Position numbers and translations under genes: made by a program
The notes under the pieces: generated by a model
Databases searched by the model: none
Seen by the model: the letters and a program-made list of their open reading frames with translations, nothing else
What the model was told of the DNA's origin: nothing
Shown here: positions 12,494 through 27,823 of the stretch, in pieces
How the letters are laid out: every line of letters starts with the position of its first letter
Position numbering within the stretch: the stretch's first letter is position 1
Assembly (NCBI GenBank): GCA_025603075.1
Contig: MU626283.1
Coordinates: forward strand, 96,795 to 160,794
DNA: 64,000 nt
Direction of reading: 5' to 3'
Source: Neoconidiobolus thromboides FSU 785
Lineage: Eukaryota; Entomophthoromycota; Entomophthoromycetes; Entomophthorales; Neoconidiobolaceae

Positions 12494-15400
12494 ATGAAGC
12501 AATTAAAAGAAACACGCTTGCGGTTAGAAGACATAACTTCTAATGGTTGTCCGATGAAGAGCTTATATCTAGATAAAACAGAAACTGAGATAGAAACTGG
12601 AATCAAATCGAATCAACCTGAACTAATTGAACCATTGAATAACGATTATTTTGAGTTAAAGATTGACCAAGTCATAGTTAAATTCTATATCAAAGTAGGA
12701 AGTGATAAAGATAGCCTAACTATATCAATAATTGAACAAAAGAGGGATTTAAATAGTAGTGATTTGTTTGAACAAGAAGTAATGTCTGAATCAACGACTA
12801 ATGAAATACCTTTAGTTACTCAGTTAAAAGTACATTTCAATAACAGTAAAGTATTAAAATACCAAATAGAATATAATCAACGTCATTGTTATCTTATGTG
12901 TTTATTAGATAGTTTAGAATACCAATGTTTTGAACTTAATTTAACATCTGTACCAACTGTTGGATTTAAAGAACCATTGTTATTGAAGCAGCATAGTACT
13001 TATTTAAAAAGGTATTCTGTATTTGAAATTAAATATTTTGGTATTGTGGATCTAAACTCGTTTGTAGTTTGTAATCAAAATTTCCAATTAATTTATTTTC
13101 AATTTAATTTAGATAATGGTAATTTATATTTATTTCAATCTACTTTATTTCTTAATTTTATTTTAGGAATAATTAGTTTTAAAGAATTGAAAATACCTTT
13201 TGATTTTAATTTTAATGGTTTGGTTCGTGCTTTCAATTTGAGAAATAATACCATTAATAATAATACTCAAAATCAAGTGATTCAACATAGTAATATTATG
13301 GATTATGAAGGTAATGTTAATAAAATAATTACGTTACATTGTGATGGTAAATTAAGGGTGTGGGATTTAAAGGAACAAGTTATTGTATTTCATTATCAAA
13401 TTGAGCAATTCAGTCATCAAAACAATCAAATGAATATATATTTTCACCAAAATATATATTATCTAATTGTAAGTGATAAAAATGAAAAACAAAAAGTTCA
13501 ATTTTTCATTTATAAGTTTCAAATTAGTCATATGGAGGCTGTCCACTCATTTCATTTATTAGATAAAGTAAATTATTTTAATTTAATTCAATTGAATAAT
13601 CCAGCGAATAATTGTAATACTAATGTAATAGATTTTATACTTTTATTTAATAACAATACAATTCAATTATACGGCCTTTTTGAAATTAATCAATTAAGGT
13701 ATGTTAATAGTATCAATATTAATAATTATTACAATCAACAATATAATAATAACAATGACAACATGATTGACACAAATGATAGTATAATAATCAATGAACA
13801 AATTATAAACAATAATAATAATGAATGGAATTCAATCATATTAGAAAATTCACTAGAATTAAGGATTGAAAAAAAAATTGAACAAATCAAATCACAACAA
13901 AAAATTGAAAACAACATACTTGAATTTTTATTCGAGTTATCTACATTTGGTTCTTTTATTTTACGGGATACTTATCAACGATTTATATTAAAATATAATA
14001 TCAATCATTTCCAATTAATGAATCATGGAATTAATAATAATAAGGAATCAATTTATCTAAATATTGTTAAAGCAATGAATTATTTGTTTAGCTTAGAGTT
14101 AAGTAATAATAATAATAATAATAATAATAGTGATAGTATAGAAGGTATTAAAGAGAACATATGGATTAAATTTTTAAAGTGTAGTTTAATTAGTTTAAAG
14201 AAATATGGATTACCAATTAAATTTTATTTTAGTCCTATCATAAATAATGAATTAACAACTAATAATAATAATAATGAATCATCATATTTACCTAAATTAA
14301 TTTATAATGATGGTTTAAGTTTATTTACAACAATTAATTATAGTGAATTTTTATATTATCAATTATTTAATAATCAGTTATTTAATTTAATTCACTTATT
14401 TCAATTTAATATAAACCAACAACAAGAAATTATTGTTAATACTGAAGATTATAATAATAGTTATATGAGCATAAATAATAGTAATAATGAAATAATTGTT
14501 AATGGGTATACATCGAATATTAATTTAAATCAAGATTTAATTAGTTATATGAAATTAATAGAAGTAATTGAACAAAGTATTAATGAAATACAATTACAAT
14601 TAATTGAATCTCAATTAATCGAATTATTAATTAAAAATCAAGAATTTAATTTAAATTTTATAGATGTCATTCAATATTCAATATTAAAATGGGAAGAAAA
14701 TAATCACTTATTTTTAAATCTAGAATTAGAATTGATATCTATATCCAATAATATTCATCATTTATCTATTCATCAATTTTTATTGGATTATTTATTTAAC
14801 ATTACTAACGACCAAGAAGCTAATAATAATAACAATGAAGACGAAAGTAATGAAGATTTAATTGTTAATAGTTTGTTAGAATTAAGTGAATTAAACTATT
14901 CAATTTACAGTAAATTAAATAGTCAAAGTAAATTAAGTCCAATTATAATAATTTTATTGATTACTATCAATAATAGTCAACAATTAAAAATAAATTTGAA
15001 ATTAGAAGAGGAAGAATTTAATATATTAGATTCAATTCGATATTCAACTGTTTTGATGGGAATATACCATTTATTTTTCAAGCCATTAATATTACATCAA
15101 AATCATCAAATCAATGAAGAAAATATTCAAAGTTTAATTCAATACAATAATAACCAAGAAAACCAAATGTTAATATATAATTCAATTAAAGATATTCAAC
15201 ATTCTACTTTATTTTTTGATTATTTTAAAAAGAAAGGAATAGAAATTCAATTAATGAAAGATCCCAAATTATTTATTAAACAATTATTAAATTATTTTAT
15301 ATTTAAAAAAGAAGAATCAAATAATCCATTTTATTTAATTAACGATCAAAAAACAGTAAATTCAATTTCATTGTTTTTAGCAGATTTAATTAAATATCTA

Positions 15401-17414
15401 ATTTATAACAATTATTTTGGACATTCAATCTTATTATCATTATTATGTGGTAATTATTTTTATTTTTATTGGATTCAAGGGATTATGTTCTATTTAAAAA
15501 AAGATTATTCTAAAAGTTTTGATTACTTCAAGGATGCTATTAATTTATATAGTGATTATAATAATAACAATATTAATAATAATTTATTATTAGTTAATTT
15601 AATACAAATTCAATTACCTTCATTTCACTACAATATTAATTCATCGTATTTTTTTTATTTGTTAGCTAAAAAATATCATGAAGATGGAATAACAGAATAT
15701 GCTAATTTAATTATGGAACAATCAATTAGTTTGTTTCTAGATGAAGTTAAAATAACTGATGAAGATATAATAGAAAAACAAACAAATGAATATTATTATT
15801 TTAAATTTGAGTTACAAATTGAATTAAAAAAATACGATAGTGCAGTTAATTTTATTCCATTAATTAGAAATCCAATAATTAAAAAAAAATGTATTCAAAT
15901 ATTATTAAATCATATTGTTGAACATCAATTAAATTTTGACTTAATTTATATTTCAACAGAAAGAGAATTTATTTTATTATTATTATGGGAGAAATTGATT
16001 TATTTAATTAGTAAAAATAAAGAAACAGAAACGATAGAACAATGGTTTAATGGTATATTACAATTTTATTTATTAAATTTAGATTATACGGAAGGTAAGA
16101 TATTATTATTTGTAATAAATAATATAATAATTAAATATTAATATTTCTATTTTATTAGCTGCTACCACTTTATTTCATCAAATTATTTATTATTTTACAC
16201 AATTATCTAAAGAATTCCGAGAATTTACTATTATTTTGCAAAAAATGTTAAAAAATTTTAAAGTGATTATAGAAATTATTGAACAAACTAATTTATCATT
16301 CAATTATTTTAAAATTAAAAAGGAATTTTTAAAAGAATACCAAATGTACATGTTAAATTATATTAACGAATTTGAAAAAGAAGGTAAATATTTTTATTTA
16401 TTTCAAGGTGTGAAGAATAATATTAACAAAGATGATTTTTAGGCTTACCCAATAGAATTGTGTCCTTTCAAATGGTATTAAAATATTGTGCGTTGGTACA
16501 AAGTACTTTAAAACTATATAATAATTCAATTTATGAAATTAAGAGTAAGATTGGTTATTAGTTATTATTATTATTAATAATTTTAATATATTTATCTATT
16601 TGTTAGAAAACCAATTATTAACATATAATGAAATTATTGAAGGTTATTGTTTATTAAAAAACTATACTACTTGTTTTCAATTAACTCAACTATTTGAACA
16701 AAAATTAACAAAGGTGTTCTTCATGATGATTGAAAACGTAAAGCAGCTAATAGAAGAAAAGTAAGTTTATTTAATTATAATTGTATCTATAATTATATTA
16801 ATAATATTAATTTAATGATATAGGAATAATAATAAGGATAATTTAATAAAAGAAAAGAAAGAGAATGAATTATTAAAATTATTAGAGTTAATTAAAGTTG
16901 AATTAAAGAAACAAAATGAACCAGAATATTATATTTTATTAATTCAACAATTATTGCAAGATCAAATAATGAATATAAAAGATGATTTTGTAATCAATAT
17001 ATTAAATGAGCTATATGTAAGCTATTATTCTTTATTATTCTTTATTATTTTGCTTTATATAGTAATTGTTATATTAATTATTTTTATTTTATTTTTTAAT
17101 AGGAACTGGACTTTAATCAACTAATACGTTTATTAATTTCTTATAATTATTTGGAAATTGGGTTAAAATTTACGGTAGATAAAATGAATCTTATATTATC
17201 TAATAATAATCTTAAACTTGGTTTACCAATTCTTTGTTGTGATTTATTATATAATAGTTTAAAAATTAATAATGTAAGTTTTATTTTTATTATAAAAATT
17301 TTTAATGAATAAAAATTGATATTTTATTTTTTATTTTAGGATATTGAATTGTTAAACCAATTTGAAGAGAAGATTAATTTACCATTAAAATTAAAAATGA
17401 AAGATTTGGAATAA
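12494..17414 (+). CDS. Nucleoporin of the NUP160/NUP120 family
   Basis: A very long first exon (12494 to about 16094) is followed by five or six short exons that join in phase to a stop at 17412-17414, giving roughly 1,550 residues. The N-terminal half looks like the beta-propeller of NUP160/NUP120, with the characteristic IITLHCDGKLRVWDLKEQ. The remainder is alpha-helical, including YFYWIQGIMFYLKKDYSKSF, which resembles the helical module of this family. NUP160/NUP120 is a scaffold subunit of the Y-shaped outer-ring complex of the nuclear pore. Many Asn runs (NNNNNNNN, encoded by AAT repeats) interrupt the helical part and are probably unstructured insertions. The call rests on the one strong motif, overall size and fold pattern, so the assignment to 160/120 is likely rather than certain. 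It is convergent with ARG5,6. Confidence 0.7.
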
Positions 17415-17534
17415 ATAAGTAAACAGAGTAGGAAATATACTATATTTTATTATATTAAGAAAAATATAGAAATAAAACTATTATCAAATTATATCTTTAT
17501 TTTGTTATTTTTTTATATTATTTATAATAACAAA

Positions 17535-20179
<2,645 letters not shown>

Positions 20180-21285
20180 TGTAATTAAATTATAAGTTGA
20201 AAAATTGACAATTTTATAAAAGAAATAAAAAATTATTTTGATAAATGAAACAAGCAATTTGTTTTTATATGATCTGTATCCCTTTTATCATCTTTATCCT
20301 TTTTATCTTATCTTATTATTTATACTTATATAATTAAATTATGATTTGTTATCTTTTTTTGAGATAGGTTTTAGCCTAACATTTTGGATTATTTGATTGT
20401 ATGCCATCGGTAATTTATGACAATGAGTGAAAATTGATAAGGCCACGTCATGTTATTCTTTGTATCATTTTTAGCGGATGGTTTTTAAGCTTCAAGAATT
20501 AAAGATCTGATTGTTAATTTTTTTTGTAAACAAGTAGATTGATTTTTAATTGAAAGTTGGTTAAGATTATTTATTTTAAAATTAATAGCAATAATGAACG
20601 GTTATAAAGCTAATATTCCATGATAATCTGGACGTCAAGAGTTAGTTTAATTTTTTTATAAAATCATAAAATCCTTAAAGTATTTATAGTTTTGAATAAC
20701 CTTATTATTATTAGATCAGTCATTTTTTATAATACATTTTCTAATTCAATGAATTATTAATTATATTTAATGCTTTGATAATGATTTAATAGAGTTAAAG
20801 AATGCATTTAACTTTTATAATTTAAATTTTATATTAACTTTAAGTCTTCTTTTACATTATTGCTTAACTTTTGTGTCCTAAGTTTCTTTTAAGAATAAAC
20901 ACTTAGAGAAAAGGCATTTTTAAGACTTCAACAATACATCAAGTCTATAATGTTCAACTTATTACATTTTAAAAAAAAATTTAAACAACTTCTTAATTTT
21001 TTTTAGTAACAACCTAAAACAAAAGTAAACAAAGCATGAAATATTGTGTTATAAATCAAAACAGTTATGTAAAGCCATTATGATTTTTTATAAGTCTTTA
21101 CACTTTGTTTTCTTTATTAAATTTATATTAACTCTTTAGATGCAGTTTGTTGAAATATATGTCTTGAGTTAAATATGGTAGGTTGAAAACACCGTATTTG
21201 ATTATTATTTCAGCAATTTTTTTTAAAAATAATAAATATAGTAATAAATATTAATATGATATTAATATTCAACATATTTTTACTA

Positions 21286-21389
21286 TATGGAGAGATATTT
21301 TTTGGTTTCATTACTTTTTCCATCTTTTAGGTGCTATTTGAGCCGAAAAATTGTTAGTAAAATTCTTAAACACAAATACATCCCCATAT
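21286..21389 (+). mobile_element. MITE-like element, forward
   Basis: TATATGGAGAGATATTTTTT start, core GGTTTCATTACTTTTTCC and GTGCTATTTGAG, end ACAAATACATCCCCATATA. It is close to full length, with one changed left terminal repeat. Confidence 0.8.
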
Positions 21390-22378
21390 ACCATCAGAAT
21401 ATTTAATAAAAACTCATTTAGAATAATGGTAATAGTTTGTTTAAAATAAAAATGATATTTTATTTTATTCTTTTAATGATTTTAAAATTATAAACTTCAA
21501 CTCTCTTATTTCTGTATCATGTGTTAGTTTTAACAGTTAGATATATATAAAAACATACAAAAATTATCAATTTTCATGTAAATTCTTATATGAACTTGCA
21601 AATAAACTAAAGATAACTTCTGTTTTATCATTTTGTTTAATAGTAAGTGATATTATAAATGATAAAAAAATAAACCAATTTTAGCAAAGATAAGTAGTCA
21701 CTTTATATATGCTTTCTAAGTAAATTAATTATTACGAGAGCATCTCACTTTAGATATTGTAATCATTTCGGCAAAAAATTGATAGGATTTTTAGTTTGAT
21801 CATTTTATATACAAAGTCTTTAAATAGGGAAGCCTTTTAATAAAACTCTATTAAAGCAAGCTTTGATTTGTCTATGCCTTTGGGAATATTGGATGGTTTA
21901 TTTGAAACTCCAATCTCTTATAAATATTAAATAAATGAAATAAAGTTATATCAGCAAGATTTTCGATAATGACCCTTTACTTTGTGGTGAATACGACCCT
22001 AGCGCTGCTACACATTTTTAAGCTGTAGAAATATTAAATGATTTTTAAAAATAATAAGCATGTTTATGTTAACGATATAATCAGCGACTTTATTTCAAAA
22101 AATCAAATCAAAAAAGAGAGAGTAGGATCTATTTATCATACTCAGGGTTAGAAATGAAGAACCAGTCCACTATTGTCTTAATATAAGTTTAACAGTTAAA
22201 GTTATAGCAGTTTTACCTTCTAACCCTATCAGTGCCTTGGGTTTCAAAAATAATAGGTGTATTTTATAATCGAAATAAGTGATTTAAAGTTTAGTTATAA
22301 AAAAGTTCTATATAAAATCGACATCATTGAAGGGGTAATCAGTGTATAACATAGCATTTAAATTTAAACTTAAACAAC

Positions 22379-22630
22379 ATATGGGGATGTATTTTTTTGT
22401 TTTATAGCTGAATCCAGACTGAAGATATAACTAGAAAACTATTTTAGATATATGTTAAAGTAATTATTTATGTTCATATTCAATAAGCCTATAGGTTATA
22501 CTTTTCATTTTTGCTATATTTAAAAGAATATAGTGATATTTTGGTTTCATCATTTTTCCATTTTTTTAAGCATTATTTAAGAAAAAAATTGTTAGTAAAA
22601 TTTTTAAATATAAAATATATCCCCATATTC
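22379..22630 (+). mobile_element. MITE-like element split or doubled (half copy plus full copy)
   Basis: A left end (ATATGGGGATGTATTTTTTT, reverse type) at 22379-22405 is followed by about 120 bp of unrelated DNA. A forward copy then runs from GATATTTTGGTTTCATCA at 22529 to ATATATCCCCATA at 22630. It may be one element broken by an insertion, or two copies side by side. Confidence 0.65.
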
Positions 22631-22826
22631 TGAAACCTTAAATTTTAAGTTAGAATTTATAAAGCGAATCAAAGATAATAAAAAAGAATTCAATTTCTTT
22701 CGAAAATTAAAAAAAGTCAAAAATCAAAAAAATAATACATTTTATTTTCTACAAGTCTACAGTTCTAATATTATAAATATATATATTTACCCAAAGTCCG
22801 GTTGGGTTTAAATTTTAAAAAACTTT

Positions 22827-23636
22827 TTACATAAGAGTCACATAAATAGTGGACCCTTGACCCGCCGAAACTATACATGATTGGCTACTTCCACCTTGTC
22901 CAACACTGCAAGAAGAGGAGCTACAGCTTGAGCCTTCACAAGAAATTTGAATAGTATAGCCTTTAGTTGAGAACCCAACTTCTTTAAATAATGGATTGGT
23001 AGTAGCTGAAGCAAAAGTAACTCCATTTTCATCTTGATTAGCACCCATTACATAAGGGGCCCAATTACCAACGGGTTTACTACTATCACCCCAACGACAT
23101 TCATCTTGACCAGATCCTGGAAGATTGAGATAATAATGTGCAGAAGTTTTTTGCCAATAAGTAGAAGGAGGTACAGCGATAGTACTTTGGCCGCCTGATC
23201 CTACTACTGTAGAAATAAGCATAGCTTCATTACCAGGGAATACTGTTTGACAAGCGGAAACGGAACCAGATAATTTATTAACTAATTTAACGGTACCAGC
23301 ACCTTGAGAACATAATGGTCGATTTGGAAATGGTTTTTCAAGCTGTCCTTTACCATTACAAAATAATCCACCATTCATAGTAGCACATTTGGCCCCATCT
23401 GTACACCCTACACTTGGATCCCATTGGTTCATTACCATACCTGGTTTACATGAATAAGGGCACCATTTTCCAGGGGTACAAGTTTGATCTGGACTCATAG
23501 CCCATCCACCATTAGCTTGATTTGGAGTTATAGCAACAATAGAATCATCATCGGGTAATACACAACTACTGGCTACACCAGTATAGGCAGAAAAAATAGA
23601 ATTGACATTTAATAAGATTAAAATTGAAAACTTCAT
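22827..23636 (-). CDS. Secreted SUN-family cell-wall protein
   Basis: Single-exon protein of 269 residues with an N-terminal hydrophobic signal (MKFSILILLNVNSIFSA). It carries the SUN-family signature: CVLPDDDSIVAITPNQANGG, then WAMSPDQTC, CPYSCKPGMVMNQWDP, and MNGGLFCNGKGQLEKPFPNR. This fungal-specific family (yeast SIM1/UTH1/NCA3/SUN4, Candida SUN41) acts in the cell wall on beta-glucan, affecting septation and wall remodelling. The family domain fills almost the whole protein; the Ser/Thr-rich N-terminal region of many relatives is missing, so this is a short version. The Cys/Ser-rich end (SCSSSSCSVGQGGSSQSC) lies inside the domain. There is no GPI signal; the protein is probably secreted and wall-bound. 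It stands alone between long spacers. Confidence 0.92.
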   Translation of the reverse strand: MKFSILILLNVNSIFSAYTGVASSCVLPDDDSIVAITPNQANGGWAMSPDQTCTPGKWCPYSCKPGMVMNQWDPSVGCTDGAKCATMNGGLFCNGKGQLEKPFPNRPLCSQGAGTVKLVNKLSGSVSACQTVFPGNEAMLISTVVGSGGQSTIAVPPSTYWQKTSAHYYLNLPGSGQDECRWGDSSKPVGNWAPYVMGANQDENGVTFASATTNPLFKEVGFSTKGYTIQISCEGSSCSSSSCSVGQGGSSQSCIVSAGQGSTIYVTLM

Positions 23637-25355
23637 TTTGTTATTAAAGATTTAGGAGTTAAGAAATAGTGTATATTACGGATTTATATTAAATAGTCTA
23701 ATGTATCTAACTTTAGTTATATAGGAATATACTTTTGTGTTATAAATTGATATAATCCTATAATATTTTTATTACATTGAATGAAAATCAAGTTTATATA
23801 TACTTATTTTTCGAGTATAACTAAATAGCGTATTCTGATTAAATCTTCTATTCTCGTTGATTGATACGTCCACTGTTAATTAAAAATAAACATAAATTAA
23901 TTTCCAAGCTTACTTTTGGGGAAGTGGTATGTGGTTCGATAACAACATAGACTATAATATCGGATAGCTTTCTTTTTTGCCCATTCTTTATTTGCGTTAA
24001 ACCACTTTTTGTAACTTTTTTCTTAATTTATGCATTTTTAATCCCAGCGAATAGGGGTGTTGTTAGTTAGACTAATAGTATAATAGGAATTTGATAATCA
24101 ATAGGTTTTAAAGAAATAATACAATTAAATTGCATCTTACTAAATATATTGAATCCAATTACTTTTTAATTGATAAAAATACTGTTTTTATGCGTATAAT
24201 CTTATTAGTAGATAAAAAAAGTTGGCTAATATTCTTATATAAAAGAATTAAATAATAAGCAGAATAGATCTCCTTTTAAATTCAAGTTGCTATAATACGT
24301 TCGTAAGTGCTGGCTTAGAAGTGGTTTCATAATGCATAATATCATCAAAATTATGGTTTATTTAGAAGTCATGTTAGCTTGGTCATACTGATTATCATGG
24401 AGGATGTCCCATTTGCGGTAAAAACTAATAACCAAAGTTCTAGACTCCTAAAAGGTGAATAAAACTATATTTCCTTGATATACTCTTATTTGCATAGAGA
24501 ATACTACCATTCAACCGAATTATGATATTAACATTACACTTAATTATCAAAATAAATCGATTTTGAACTAAGAATAATATTATCTATTTAAAATTTAAAA
24601 CATATACTTTTTTTAATAACGTATTGTAAATTACTTTTGGTATTCTTTTAGGACCTAATGAACAAAGAATATTAATTTTTAAAGATTGAAATTTTTGGGT
24701 AAATCTTGTAGTTGAAATCTTGTTTATTAAATGATTCATTCCATATAAAAAATTTAGACTTATTACAAGTTAAATTGGCCCAATCTATTTTAAATAGTAT
24801 ATTTTTTATGTACATAATAGTACTATTGACTGTATAATATCTCTTAAAAAGTGGGTTGATTATTAGTAGCTAATTAAAATTGCTAAATATTATTATTATT
24901 TTTTACCTTTATATATTTTTTTGTTTTTGTTTTGAAGAGATTTGAAATTTTGCAGTTTGTTTAGTCTAAATTTAAATTCCCAAAATTTATCCCAAAATTT
25001 ATTTCTCTCATTCCAATTTTATCTATTTTTATATAAAATTTAAAATATTAATAAAAATCGAATATTGAAACAAAATAAAAATAAAAATAAAAATAAGGAT
25101 TGTTGAAAAAAAAATATTTTTTTTTAAAATCAAAAATTTATAAATTTAATAACTACTTTATTTTTTTTACTGCTCTAGTTTTACCCTTTCCTCTATACTT
25201 TGAATTATATATTATTTAGATTACTAATTCACACATTCGAAATGACAAGTTGTAAAAGTAATTATAAAATTTTAACAAAATGAAAAATGAGGAATTGAAA
25301 ATGAAATACAAAAATAAAAAAGGTAAATTTTATTAATAAAAAAGGTATGATGACA
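23637..25355. other. Intergenic, no gene seen
   Basis: About 1.7 kb of AT-rich spacer. A short plus-strand segment near 24402-24431 reads HGGCPICGKN in one frame, a zinc-binding-like scrap flanked by stops; I do not call it. Confidence 0.5.
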
Positions 25356-26477
25356 TTAGGGAAACAGTAACTTAACATTACCATTCTCATTTTGAATCTT
25401 AATATTATTATTGCTATTATTATCATTACCTAAAATCCCAGACTGAGACTTTTCCTCTTTTTTTGTATAGTAAGGAGGATTATTATTGCTATCTATTTCA
25501 ATAGAACCAAACCAAGTGCCAATATCAAACTTAGTATTAAACGTGGATTTGAAGGATACTTTACATTCTCCAAAGCCGCCTGCAATATTATATTTCAAAT
25601 CTTTAATATCATTATTCAACTTATCAATCTCAACGTTCACATTTCCATGAGTGTTAGTTATATCTGCCTTCAAAAAATTCCCATTAAGGATTTCTATTTT
25701 ACCAAAACTATTATCTAATAAAATTGTGTCACTTTTTGTATTATGGATAGATACATCACCGTGTTGAGACCCAATAGTAATTTTATCAGCAGTTAACTTT
25801 TGGATTTTAGATTCCCCAAAGTTAACCTTAGCATTGAAAGTATCAGCCTTGATATCATTTATTTCCAGGTCAGAGTGATTGACATCTAAATCTACCTTTT
25901 TAACATTGTTATTTGCTAATTTTAGATCACCAAATCCTGTATCAATCTTAAACTGATTAAAATCTAATTTACCACGTATATCTAAATTGACATTTGTTCT
26001 ATAAACATCCATAATTAACTTATCGTAGAAATCAAGGTTATTTGGTATTTTGATAACAACATCAGCTTTATAGCAGCTTGGGTCATTTGCATTGCTATTT
26101 CCATCACTAATTGTAAATTGATAGCCATCGTTTTTATATTCTGAATTGGCCTTTAATTCGCTTGTCTCAAAATTAGTGCTAACAAAAAATTGTTTATCAA
26201 TAACAATCAAACTTGAATTATGACGTTCAAACCTAATGGAACTTTGGGAGCTGTAACCGCCTAACTTGACAATCAATGATTTGTAAGACTTTGGATCAAA
26301 CTCATATTTTCCATCCGAGGCATACGGTTTTGTTGCTGAGCAGTTATATATTCCTTCAACTCTAATCACCTTAAGTCCAACCAATGCTCCAATAACTCCA
26401 GCAAATATTAGTATAGCAATCAAAACTATCCAGCATATTTTTTTACATAAATGACTTGGTATACTTAATAAACCCAT
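25356..26477 (-). CDS. Membrane-anchored DUF4097-like beta-helix protein
   Basis: Single-exon protein of 373 residues. Residues 13-37 form one hydrophobic helix (ICWIVLIAILIFAGVIGALV) after a short basic N-terminus. This fits a signal anchor with the rest outside the cytoplasm. From about residue 120 onward the chain is a run of short repeats of the type 'x-I-x-x-x-x-G-D/N-V/L', for example KIDTGFGDLKLAN, NFGESKIQKL, IGSQHGDVSIHNTKSD, NSFGKIEILNG, NTHGNVNVEI. This is the pattern of DUF4097/putative adhesin beta-helix domains. These are best known from bacteria, but fungal membrane-anchored versions exist. Function is unknown; surface binding or wall contact is plausible. A low-complexity Asn/Lys tail precedes the last strand. 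Confidence 0.7.
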   Translation of the reverse strand: MGLLSIPSHLCKKICWIVLIAILIFAGVIGALVGLKVIRVEGIYNCSATKPYASDGKYEFDPKSYKSLIVKLGGYSSQSSIRFERHNSSLIVIDKQFFVSTNFETSELKANSEYKNDGYQFTISDGNSNANDPSCYKADVVIKIPNNLDFYDKLIMDVYRTNVNLDIRGKLDFNQFKIDTGFGDLKLANNNVKKVDLDVNHSDLEINDIKADTFNAKVNFGESKIQKLTADKITIGSQHGDVSIHNTKSDTILLDNSFGKIEILNGNFLKADITNTHGNVNVEIDKLNNDIKDLKYNIAGGFGECKVSFKSTFNTKFDIGTWFGSIEIDSNNNPPYYTKKEEKSQSGILGNDNNSNNNIKIQNENGNVKLLFP

Positions 26478-27823
26478 GTCGAAACTATTTTTTATATCAT
26501 TTTTTTTGTTTTTATTTCATTTATATACTATTATTTTAAGGCTATTGAAGACACTTTCATTATTCTAAGATAAAGCTGTAGCTTTATTTTTTATGTATGT
26601 TACCTAATAAGGTAGCTACAATCTATAGTATTAATATAAAGGTTGGTATGTGCCCTATGAATTTATTATTGGTATTTCTTGGCCCTGAGAAAAAAATAGT
26701 AAACTCCCCTGTATTAGGTTATTCACTTTTTTTGTGCTTTATTGAGTTTCTATATGGGGGTGTTTTTTTTTGGCTTCATCATTTTTTCCATCTTTTAAGC
26801 GCCATTTGAGCGGGAAAATTATTGGCAAAATTCTTAAGCACAGAAATACATCACCATATTATTCAGCTATTACCCAAACTATTGGGGTTGGAATATTAAT
26901 GACTATTCTTGTAAAAAATTATACCTTATAGATAAGCTACAGAAGTATACTTCTATATTTGGATTTTATTAAGTTAGCTGTATTATCTTTTAAAATAGAA
27001 CCTATTTCTCAATCTTATAAAACCTTGTGCTTAATCACAAATAATTTCTGCTATTTCCTAAATTACAAACTTAAGGTTAAAACAATTCGAAGCCAAGATC
27101 CAATACTCAAGAAAATTAAAAATAAAAATTGGCAAGAAAAATATAATTTATTCTTCACTTGAGAAAATTTTATGTAGATAATTATCCGCTCAATCTTTTA
27201 ATGACTTTTCTTCTTTGCTTTCATAAATTATCGAAACTATCCTTTAATTTTCAAGAACTCTTTTATTCTTAACTCACAACTACAGATTTTTTCTTCCTCT
27301 GATTAGTAAATAAGCGTCACTAAATTTATTTGAAAAAAATGACAAGAGTGAATAACGTTATATGAACTTAGTTGTAATTAAAGTCTAAAATCTCTTTACC
27401 AATAATAAGCTAAAGTATCAAATTATTATTAAAATTAGATCAGCTAATATCAAATTTAAAAGCTTTATCCCTATAGTTTATTTGTACATTTTAATATTTC
27501 GTGATTATTGTTTTTTTACAGCATATATGAATTTTTAATAAATAGCTCAAAGTTGTTTATAATAGCAATAATCATAATTTAATGTTAAAACAACAAAGCA
27601 TTGTAATGAGTAGTAGTGCAAACTATAAAGCAAAAATAGGTAAATGTTTATTATAAATAACTTTGGAAAACAATAGCTATAATAGTGTATGGAATTAATA
27701 ACGCATGAATTTTTCACATAGAATTAGGTTTAAAAATGAAATACTAATGTAATATAAATAAGTTTTATTTTAATAAAGATAAGTATTAGTTGATAATAAG
27801 TAATAGGAAGAAAGGCTAATAAT
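26478..27823. other. Intergenic with one MITE copy
   Basis: About 1.3 kb. Holds the MITE-like element at 26752-26859. Two short ORFs (26597-26809, 26959-27162) have no coding support; the first runs into the element. Confidence 0.55.
26752..26859 (+). mobile_element. MITE-like element, forward, full length
   Basis: ATATGGGGGTGTTTTTTTTG start, core GGCTTCATCATTTTTTCC, GCGCCATTTGAGCGGG, end AAATACATCACCATATT. Terminal inverted repeats are nearly intact. Confidence 0.85.

Larger units (their letters stand above)
20180..22826. other. Gene-poor spacer with MITE copies
   Basis: About 2.6 kb with no ORF I can support. It holds a MITE-like copy at 21286-21389, a half copy at 22379-22405 and a further copy at 22527-22630. 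Confidence 0.55.

Noticed and set aside
26597-26809. 70-codon ORF ending in WLHHFFHLLSAI
   Set aside because: Its 3' part is read from a MITE copy; the same phrase arises in other copies.
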